Positions 14,801 through 20,222 of a DNA stretch of 20,222 bases are shown in pieces (position 1 is the first letter of the stretch; every line of letters begins with the position of its first letter). The notes below the pieces were generated by a model. That model saw only the letters and a program-made list of their open reading frames with translations, had not been told where the DNA came from and ran no database searches. The position numbers were made by a program, and so were the translations under genes. The DNA is taken from positions 1 through 20,222 of the forward strand of contig JAJWLX010000059.1 of assembly GCA_021636625.1 (NCBI GenBank). Reading direction: 5' to 3'. The stretch is from Prevotella sp. (GTDB taxonomy: Bacteria > Bacteroidota > Bacteroidia > Bacteroidales > Bacteroidaceae).

Positions 14801-14843
14801 AAAAAAAGCAAGAAACAGCTTGGTTGCTGGTTCTTGCTTTTTT
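14801..14843. terminator. Bidirectional intrinsic terminator
   Basis: A stem of about 18 bp with one mismatch (left arm 14802-14819, right arm 14826-14843, loop TTGGTT) has A-run and T-run flanks, so it can stop transcription on both strands. It serves the lipoprotein gene on the plus strand and the rlpA-like gene on the minus strand. Confidence 0.88.
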
Positions 14844-14861
14844 CTTTTTGGGGGAGTATAA

Positions 14862-14950
14862 AGCTTTTGCCCTTTCAGGGCGTATTGTACATAGCTGGTT
14901 TACCCAGGGTGTTGCCCTGGGCTAGGAGCTTCTGCCCTTTCAGGGCGTAT
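14862..14950. repeat. Palindromic GC-rich repeat element (REP-like)
   Basis: Two 24-base copies with one mismatch (14862-14885 and 14927-14950), 65 bases apart, each contain the hairpin GCCCT-TTC-AGGGC. Between them is a perfect 7-bp hairpin, CCCAGGG-TGTTG-CCCTGGG (14903-14921). The arrangement resembles short interspersed palindromic elements scattered in Bacteroidales genomes, some of them linked to REP-associated transposases. No transposase is in the window. The right copy runs into the rlpA-like gene and contains its stop codon. Confidence 0.75.
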
Positions 14951-15503
14951 GGCGGTGATGAGGGGCTTTTTCCTTTGCTTCGACCTTGGCTTTAGCTTTT
15001 TCCTTTGCCTCGATCTTGGCTTCAGCCTTCTCCTTTGCCATCTCCTTCTTTTCGAAATAATGGTCGGGTTCAAACTCAGCCATTTCGAAATCTATCTTCG
15101 GGAGCTTGCTATCCTCAGGCTTGAAAGGTACAGGGTTATCCAGTCTTTCAACCTTCACCGTAGCCACACCCTGCGAAATCATGTCGATTTCTTTCGCGGC
15201 AGCCCAGGAAAGGTCGATGATTCTTCCCCTTCCGAACGGACCACGGTCGATCACTTCAACGATTACACTCTTGTCATTTCTCAGATTCGTAACCTTCAGC
15301 ATCGTGCCGAAGGGATAATAACGGTGTGCACACGTCAGACTGTCATGGTGGATTCTCTGTCCACTTGCCGACCTGGCACCCGTGGCACGTTTAGAGTAAT
15401 AGGATGCCTTGCCACGCTGATGCTTCTGGCCGCAGCATGGGATGCATGATAATGTACTCAGAAATGTACTCAATAATGCTATGATAAATAATCTTCTTTT
15501 CAT
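14940..15503 (-). CDS. rlpA: RlpA-like septal ring lytic transglycosylase (double-psi beta-barrel)
   Basis: This is a 187-residue exported protein. The N-terminal MKRRLFIIALLSTFLSTLSC is a signal peptide; C20 or C23 may be lipidated, but the lipobox is not canonical. Residues 29-120 are the double-psi beta-barrel of RlpA: GKASYYSKRATGARSASGQ, then CAHRYYPFGTMLKVTNL with H60, then VEVIDRGPFGRGRIIDLS with D86. H60 and D86 match the catalytic His and Asp of Pseudomonas RlpA, which cleaves glycan strands lacking stem peptides. There is no SPOR domain. Instead residues 157-180 are a Lys/Glu/Ala repeat. The last residues and the TGA stop lie in a palindromic repeat. An in-frame ATG 24 bases upstream (15527) overlaps the promoter, so 15503 is preferred. 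Confidence 0.9.
   Translation of the reverse strand: MKRRLFIIALLSTFLSTLSCIPCCGQKHQRGKASYYSKRATGARSASGQRIHHDSLTCAHRYYPFGTMLKVTNLRNDKSVIVEVIDRGPFGRGRIIDLSWAAAKEIDMISQGVATVKVERLDNPVPFKPEDSKLPKIDFEMAEFEPDHYFEKKEMAKEKAEAKIEAKEKAKAKVEAKEKAPHHRHTP
14964..15035 (-). repeat. In-frame 30-base tandem repeat in the rlpA-like gene
   Basis: About 2.4 copies of a 30-base unit encode KEKAEAKIEA, KEKAKAKVEA and KEKA. The predicted product is a charged single helix or coiled coil of about 24 residues. Copy number could vary by slippage. Confidence 0.8.
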
Positions 15504-15524
15504 AACTTCTCGATATTTTGTTTG

Positions 15525-15555
15525 CAAATATATAAAAAAACGATGAAAAATGCAA
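15525..15555 (-). promoter_or_regulatory. Promoter of the rlpA-like gene
   Basis: On the minus strand TATATTTG (15532 down to 15525) is a perfect -7 element, with TTGC (15555 down to 15552) 19 bases upstream. Transcription would start near 15518 and give a leader of about 15 bases. Confidence 0.65.
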
Positions 15556-15582
15556 GAAAATCTCAGAAAATCAGTATCTTTG
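15552..15582 (+). promoter_or_regulatory. Promoter of the receiver/ATP-grasp gene
   Basis: TATCTTTG (15575-15582) is a perfect TAnnTTTG element. The tetranucleotide 19 bases upstream is GCAA (15552-15555), a poor -33. It is exactly the site used as -33 by the divergent promoter. The leader to the ATG at 15603 would be about 14 bases. Confidence 0.6.
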
Positions 15583-15602
15583 CACTATAATTCGCTACGC
15601 AT

Positions 15603-18600
15603 ATGGAAAATAATGTACCCCAAGAGTGGAATAAGTTCTATTTGAAAGACGTATCATTTGTCAATCTCATGATGCGACGTATCTACAATGTCTTGATTGT
15701 AGCCAATCCTTACGATGCGTTCATGCTAGAAGATGATGGACGCATCGAGGAGAAGATATATAATGAGTATATGGAGCTGGGACTCCGTTATCCCCCAACC
15801 TTCACCCAGGTGTCCACCACCGAAGAGGCTGCACAGGTGCTGCGCTCCACAGTCATCGACCTCGTCATCTGTATGCCGGGCAATGCCGACAACGATGCCT
15901 TCGATGTGGCGCGTGATATCAAGGGCAAGTTCCCGAATATCCACTGCGTGGTACTCACCCCGTTCTCCCACGGCATCACCAAGCGGATGGAGAACGAAGA
16001 CCTCAGCATCTTCGATTACGTGTTCTGCTGGCTGGGCAACACCAACCTCATCCTCTCCATCATCAAGCTCATTGAGGATAAGATGAACCTGGAGCACGAT
16101 ATCCGGGAGGCAGGTGTACAGATGATACTCCTGGTAGAAGACTCCGTGCGCTTCTACAGCTCCATCCTGCCCAACCTCTACAACTATATCCTCGAGCAGA
16201 GCAAGAATTTTTCCAAGGAAGCCCTCAACCGCCATGCTGCCACGATGCGAATGCGTGGCCGTCCGAAGGTGGTGCTCGCCCGTACCTACGAAGAGGCGCA
16301 GAAACTCTACGATAAGTATTCCAACAATACCCTGGGTGTCATCAGCGATGCCCGATTCCCGTTGAAGAGTGCCGCCAAGGCTTTCGGCAACGAGGTGGAG
16401 CAGGAGGCGAATCCCGAGCACGGCACCGATACCTTCGGACGTGAGAAATGTCCTGATGCCGGATTGCGCCTCTTCCGTTACATCCGCAAAACCGATCCGT
16501 TTGTGCCGCTCATCATCGAGAGTTCCGAGAGCGACAACCGTGCCAAGGCAGAAGCCGAGGGATTCCGCTTTGTAGATAAGAACTCCAAGAAGATGAGTGT
16601 GGATCTCCGTCGCCTGATGGAGGAGCACATGGGCTTCGGTGATTTCATCTTCCGCGATCCGAAAACCCACGAGGAAATCATGCGCATCCGCAGTCTGAAG
16701 GAGTTGCAGGATAACATCTTCAACATTCCCAACGATTCGATGCTCTATCATATCAGCCGCAACCACATGAGCCGCTGGCTCTGTGCCCGTGCCATCTTCC
16801 CGGTTTCCGCCTTCCTGAAGCACGTCACCTGGGAGAAGCTGCAGGATGTGGATGCCCACAGACAGATCATCTTCGATGCCATCGTGCAGTACCGTCACAT
16901 GAAGAACCTGGGCGTGGTTGCCGTGTTCGACCGTATGAAGTTCGATAAGTATGCCCATTTTGCCCGCATCGGCGAAGGATCGCTGGGCGGAAAGGGCAGG
17001 GGACTTGCCTTCCTCGACAACATCATCAAGCGCCATCCCGAGTTCAACCAGTATGAGAATGCCACCGTGCAGATTCCGAAGACCGTGGTGCTCTGTACCG
17101 ATATCTTCGACGAGTTCATGATGAGCAACAATCTCTATCCGATAGCTTTGAGCGATGCCAGCGATGATGAAATCCTGAAGCACTTCCTCCATGCGCAGCT
17201 GCCCGATTCGCTGATAGCCGACTTTTTCACCTTCTTCGAGGCAACGAAGAGTCCTATCGCCATCCGTTCCAGTTCGCTGCTCGAGGATGCCCACTATCAG
17301 CCTTTCGCCGGCATCTATTCCACCTATATGATACCTTATCTCGAGGATAAGTATCAGATGCTCCAGATGCTCGCCTGCGCCATCAAGGGCGTGTATGCCT
17401 CGGTGTTCTATCGCGATTCCAAGGCATACATGACTGCCACCCGCAACGTCATCGACCAGGAGAAGATGGCGGTAATCCTGCAGGAGGTGGTGGGCAAGGA
17501 CTACGGCACCCGCTATTATCCTACGATGAGTGGCGTGCTCCGTTCGCTCAACTATTATCCTATCGGCGATGAGGAGGCAGAGGAGGGTATTGCCAGTCTT
17601 GCCCTCGGATTGGGTAAGTATATCGTGGATGGCGGTCAGACCCTCCGCGTCTGTCCGTATCATCCGCATCAGGTGCTGCAGACTTCCGAGACGGAGATGG
17701 CGCTGCGCGATACCCAGACCCAGTTCTACGCCCTCGACATGAAGCACGTGGGCGATGACTTCAAGGTGGATGACGGATTCAATATCCTCAAGCTCCGCGT
17801 GAAGGATGCGGTAGAAGACCAGAGTCTCAACTACATCGCCTCTACCTTCGACCCTTACGATCAGGTCATCAACGACGGCGTGTATGAAACCGGCCGCAAG
17901 CTTATCACCTTTGCCGGAGTGCTCCAGCACGATGTGGTACCCCTGCCGGAACTCATGCAGATGTCGATGAAGTGCGGTTCCGAGGCGATGCGCCGACCGG
18001 TGGAGATTGAGTTTGCCTGCAATATCCATGCCGACAAGACCTGCGATTTCTATCTCCTCCAGATTCGTCCGATCGTGGATGCCAAGGAGATGCTCGACGA
18101 GGATGTCAGGGCGATACCGGATGCCGACTGTCTGCTCCGTTCCCACAACTCCCTGGGTCATGGCATCAGCGAGGATGTCACCGATGTGGTGTATGTGAAG
18201 TACGATGACCACTTCTCGGCGATGAACAACTTCTATGTAGCCGATGATATCGAGCGCATCAACCGCAAGTTTCTGGCAGATGGCAAGAACTATGTGCTCA
18301 TAGGTCCGGGCCGCTGGGGATCGAGCGATCATTACCTGGGCGTACCGGTCAAGTGGCCTCATATCAGTGCCGCCCGCGTCATCGTAGAGGTAGCATTGAA
18401 GAATTACAACATCGATCCGAGTCAGGGCACCCACTTCTTCCAGAACCTCACCTCTTTCGGTGTGGGCTATTTCACGGTAGATACGAATACCGAAGAGGGA
18501 GGCTTCGTGAACAAGGAGATGCTCGATGCGATGCCAGCCGTAGAGGAGACGCAGTATGTGCGCCATGTTCGCTTCGACCGTCCGCTCAGAATCCTGATGG

Positions 18601-18644
18601 ATGGCAAGAAGCAGGAGGGAGCCGTCCTGCATCCGCAGGAATAG
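15603..18644 (+). CDS. Two receiver-like domains fused to a PPDK/PEP-synthase-type ATP-grasp domain
   Basis: This is a 1013-residue cytosolic protein with no signal or membrane helices. Residues 28-160 form a receiver-like fold lacking the phosphoacceptor Asp (DLVICMPG at 86-93). Residues 172-342 form a second receiver with its active site intact: E179/D180, acceptor D249 (GVISDARFP), S307 and K326. Residues 450-825 match the nucleotide-binding domain of pyruvate phosphate dikinase and PEP synthase. Visible motifs are GEGSLGGKGRGLAF (457-470), PIAIRSSSLLEDA (551-563), GLGKYIVDGGQT (669-680), IEFA with E803, and LLQIRPI (818-824). The mobile phosphohistidine domain (TSHGG-type) and PEP-binding barrel are missing. 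Residues 826-1013 are an unrecognised domain with VLIGPGRWGSSDH (898-910). Databases may label such proteins PEP synthase, but that activity is not supported. Confidence 0.85.
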   Translation: MENNVPQEWNKFYLKDVSFVNLMMRRIYNVLIVANPYDAFMLEDDGRIEEKIYNEYMELGLRYPPTFTQVSTTEEAAQVLRSTVIDLVICMPGNADNDAFDVARDIKGKFPNIHCVVLTPFSHGITKRMENEDLSIFDYVFCWLGNTNLILSIIKLIEDKMNLEHDIREAGVQMILLVEDSVRFYSSILPNLYNYILEQSKNFSKEALNRHAATMRMRGRPKVVLARTYEEAQKLYDKYSNNTLGVISDARFPLKSAAKAFGNEVEQEANPEHGTDTFGREKCPDAGLRLFRYIRKTDPFVPLIIESSESDNRAKAEAEGFRFVDKNSKKMSVDLRRLMEEHMGFGDFIFRDPKTHEEIMRIRSLKELQDNIFNIPNDSMLYHISRNHMSRWLCARAIFPVSAFLKHVTWEKLQDVDAHRQIIFDAIVQYRHMKNLGVVAVFDRMKFDKYAHFARIGEGSLGGKGRGLAFLDNIIKRHPEFNQYENATVQIPKTVVLCTDIFDEFMMSNNLYPIALSDASDDEILKHFLHAQLPDSLIADFFTFFEATKSPIAIRSSSLLEDAHYQPFAGIYSTYMIPYLEDKYQMLQMLACAIKGVYASVFYRDSKAYMTATRNVIDQEKMAVILQEVVGKDYGTRYYPTMSGVLRSLNYYPIGDEEAEEGIASLALGLGKYIVDGGQTLRVCPYHPHQVLQTSETEMALRDTQTQFYALDMKHVGDDFKVDDGFNILKLRVKDAVEDQSLNYIASTFDPYDQVINDGVYETGRKLITFAGVLQHDVVPLPELMQMSMKCGSEAMRRPVEIEFACNIHADKTCDFYLLQIRPIVDAKEMLDEDVRAIPDADCLLRSHNSLGHGISEDVTDVVYVKYDDHFSAMNNFYVADDIERINRKFLADGKNYVLIGPGRWGSSDHYLGVPVKWPHISAARVIVEVALKNYNIDPSQGTHFFQNLTSFGVGYFTVDTNTEEGGFVNKEMLDAMPAVEETQYVRHVRFDRPLRILMDGKKQEGAVLHPQE

Positions 18645-18707
18645 GCTCCCGGCACTGCCGGCATCAAGCATAAATAAGTGCTCAGTAAAAAAGAAATAGA
18701 ATAAAAA

Positions 18708-19934
18708 ATGTTGAACCAAGAAACAGAAAACCATTCAGTAAGCGACAAGAAATATCTTGTCCCATTCATTCTCATCACGTCGCTCTTCTTCTTGTGGGGC
18801 TTCGCGCGTGCCATTCTCGATGTGCTCAACAAGCACTTCCAGAATGCCCTGCACATCAGTATCACCCAGTCAGCCATGATTCAGGTAACCACCTATCTGG
18901 GTTATTTCCTCATGGCTATACCGGCGGGCATCTTCATCAATAAGTATGGCTATCGCCGGGGCGTGGTGTTCGGCCTCCTGCTCTTCGGTCTGGGTGCCAT
19001 CTTCTTTATTCCGGGGGCATCGATAGGCAGCTTCTCGGCCTTCCTCTTCTGCCTCTTCGTCATCGGATGCGGACTGGTGTTCCTCGAAACAGCCGCCAAC
19101 CCATACGTTACCGAACTGGGTGCCAGGGAGACCGCTACCAGCCGATTGAACCTCTCGCAGTCGTTCAATGGTCTGGGCAGCATCTTTGCCACCTTCTGCA
19201 TCGGTCAGTTCCTCTTCAATGATACGCAGCAGGGCGGCAATGTGGTCATACCTTATGCCATCCTGGGCGTTCTTGTGCTTGCCATCGCCGTGGTGTTCTC
19301 CCGTGTCGATCTGCCGGAAATCCAGCACCAGCAGACGACGGAAGACAAGGCGAAGGGCAGCAATATCGCCAAGCTCTTTGCCAACCACAGGATGTTCGTC
19401 TTCGGCCTCTTCGCCCTTCTGAGCTACGAGGTAGCCGAGATTTCCATCAATTCCTACTTCATCAATTTCGTCACCGGCATGCATTGGATGAGCGACCGCA
19501 CCGCCTCTCTCGTTCTCACCCTCGCCCTGGCGTTCTTCATGGTGGGCAGATTCCTGGGCAGCTGGATCATGCGCCACATCCAGGCAACCACCATGCTCCT
19601 TATCTGTGCCGTGGGCAGCGTGGTCTGCATCGGCCTGGTGCTTTGCGATCTGGGCATCATCTCGCTGGTAGCCCTGGTGGGCAACTATCTTTTCGAAGCA
19701 ATCATGTTCCCTACCATCTTCAGCATCGCCCTCACGGGATTGGGCAATCTCACCAAGTCGGCATCCTCGCTCCTGATGATGACTCCGATAGGCGGATGCG
19801 GCTTCCTGCTGATGGGAATGATAGCCGATACCACCCATGTCACCCTGCCTTTCGTGGTACCTTTCGTGGGTTTTCTCATCGTCTTGGCTTATGCCGTTCG
19901 GGAGTACAAATTGCAAAGTGTAATTAGCAAATAA
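18708..19934 (+). CDS. MFS sugar:proton symporter, FucP family
   Basis: This is a 408-residue inner-membrane transporter with 12 predicted helices, in the fucose/galactose/glucose:H+ symporter branch of the major facilitator superfamily. FFLWGFARAILDVLNKHFQ (27-45) and GLVFLETAANPYVTELG (122-138) are the family hallmarks. D38 and E127 align with Asp46 and Glu135 of E. coli FucP, which are needed for proton coupling and substrate binding. The substrate cannot be fixed from sequence; fucose, galactose, glucose or N-acetylglucosamine are all possible. It starts 63 bases after the receiver/ATP-grasp gene on the same strand, with no TAnnTTTG promoter seen between them, so cotranscription is plausible. 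It shares that gene's C/G-ending codon usage. Confidence 0.9.
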   Translation: MLNQETENHSVSDKKYLVPFILITSLFFLWGFARAILDVLNKHFQNALHISITQSAMIQVTTYLGYFLMAIPAGIFINKYGYRRGVVFGLLLFGLGAIFFIPGASIGSFSAFLFCLFVIGCGLVFLETAANPYVTELGARETATSRLNLSQSFNGLGSIFATFCIGQFLFNDTQQGGNVVIPYAILGVLVLAIAVVFSRVDLPEIQHQQTTEDKAKGSNIAKLFANHRMFVFGLFALLSYEVAEISINSYFINFVTGMHWMSDRTASLVLTLALAFFMVGRFLGSWIMRHIQATTMLLICAVGSVVCIGLVLCDLGIISLVALVGNYLFEAIMFPTIFSIALTGLGNLTKSASSLLMMTPIGGCGFLLMGMIADTTHVTLPFVVPFVGFLIVLAYAVREYKLQSVISK

Positions 19935-20007
19935 GGGGTTTTAGGCGGCTAAAAAGAGGGAATTAACTTTTTTAACTCGCTTGTAACACGAAAAAGTAAG
20001 CATATTT

Positions 20008-20038
20008 TTTGCTGTCTCAAAAGAAAAAGTTAAATTTG
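20008..20038 (+). promoter_or_regulatory. Consensus Bacteroidota promoter of the aldolase gene
   Basis: TTTG (20008-20011), exactly 19 bases, then TAAATTTG (20031-20038) match the consensus at every specified position. The expected start near 20045 gives a leader of nearly 80 bases, longer than the others here. It includes a possible GGTG/CACC hairpin and an A/T-rich stretch before the ATG. Confidence 0.85.
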
Positions 20039-20122
20039 CACTCGGTTATGGTGGGTGCGTCTAGGATTCACCAGATAAAAATGAATAGAATGTTTCATTA
20101 AACAATAAAATTAATAACAATT

Positions 20123-20222
20123 ATGGCAGTAGATTACAAGAAAATCGGTCTTGTGAACACTAAGGAGATGTTCGCAAGAGCTATCAAGGGCGGTTGGGCC
20201 GTTCCTGCTTTCAACTTCAATA
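20123..20222 (+). CDS. fba: Class II fructose-bisphosphate aldolase, 3' truncated by window edge
   Basis: The first 33 codons read MAVDYKKIGLVNTKEMFARA then IKGGWAVPAFNFN. The segment LVNTKEMFxxAxKGGxAxPAFNFN matches the start of bacterial class II, zinc-dependent fructose-1,6-bisphosphate aldolases, in particular the form in Bacteroidales. This enzyme splits fructose-1,6-bisphosphate into dihydroxyacetone phosphate and glyceraldehyde 3-phosphate in glycolysis. The metal ligands lie beyond the window. A perfect consensus promoter stands about 85 bases upstream, consistent with a highly expressed glycolytic gene. A tagatose-bisphosphate aldolase of the same family cannot be excluded from this fragment. 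Confidence 0.85.
   Translation, partial: MAVDYKKIGLVNTKEMFARAIKGGWAVPAFNFN

Noticed and set aside
14786..14995. Small plus-strand frame across the terminator and palindromic element (PFQG-containing peptide)
   Set aside because: It begins in a terminator hairpin, consists of repeat DNA and overlaps the rlpA-like gene. Such frames are typical artefacts of these repeats.
18649..18661. CCGGC-ACT-GCCGG palindrome after the receiver/ATP-grasp gene as a terminator
   Set aside because: The stem is short, the loop has three bases and no T-run follows, so it is not convincing as an intrinsic terminator.
15726..18734. Open reading frame of 1002 codons on the minus strand, antisense to the receiver/ATP-grasp gene
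   Set aside because: It is in exact codon register with the sense gene, so its openness only reflects the lack of TTA, CTA and TCA codons there. It runs through the intergenic gap, has no promoter, and the product shows no recognisable domain.
18870..19916. Open reading frame of 348 codons antisense to the transporter
   Set aside because: Same in-register effect. The product is His/Glu/Asp-rich with no hydrophobic core, as expected for the complement of a membrane protein.
19939..19954. TTTTAG-GCGG-CTAAAA hairpin after the transporter as a terminator
   Set aside because: The stem is A/T-rich with one G:C pair, and purines instead of T residues follow. It may contribute, but cannot be called.

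Overview
The window is a nearly complete S10-spc-alpha ribosomal superoperon from a member of Bacteroidales, most likely Prevotellaceae (Prevotella/Segatella-like), followed by a short stretch of housekeeping and envelope genes. The lineage call rests on four things. Promoters fit the Bacteroidota TTTG-N19-TAnnTTTG form. Most genes have A/T-rich leaders without a Shine-Dalgarno sequence. Ribosomal proteins S14, S4 and L36 are of the zinc-free type. The gene order secY-map-infA-rpmJ lacks adk. The species cannot be fixed from the sequence alone.

Bases 1-10681 (+ strand) hold rplD (5' truncated by the window edge), rplW, rplB, rpsS, rplV, rpsC, rplP, rpmC, rpsQ, rplN, rplX, rplE, rpsN, rpsH, rplF, rplR, rpsE, rpmD, rplO, secY, map, infA and rpmJ, mostly separated by only 2-35 bases. 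A recognisable promoter at 10701-10732 then starts rpsM-rpsK-rpsD-rpoA-rplQ (10780-13743), which ends at a strong intrinsic terminator (13768-13801). Together these encode much of both ribosomal subunits, the Sec channel, the enzyme that trims N-terminal methionine, initiation factor 1 and the alpha subunit of RNA polymerase.

Bases 13802-15530 hold a repeat-rich spacer, a glycine-zipper lipoprotein gene with its own promoter and a bidirectional terminator, a small element of GC-rich palindromes (14862-14950), and an rlpA-like gene on the minus strand. The stop codon of the rlpA-like gene lies inside one of those palindromic repeats.

Bases 15603-19934 hold two genes with a clearly more C/G-ending codon usage. 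The first encodes a 1013-residue protein with two receiver-like domains followed by a pyruvate phosphate dikinase/PEP synthase-type ATP-grasp domain. It lacks the phosphohistidine and PEP-binding domains of those enzymes, so its chemistry is open. This is the best candidate in the window for an undescribed system. The second gene is a FucP-type sugar:proton symporter. The window ends with a consensus promoter and the first 33 codons of a class II fructose-bisphosphate aldolase.

No stretch longer than 300 bases lacks a gene; the largest gap is 13744-13965. I saw no tRNA, rRNA, CRISPR array, insertion sequence or origin.
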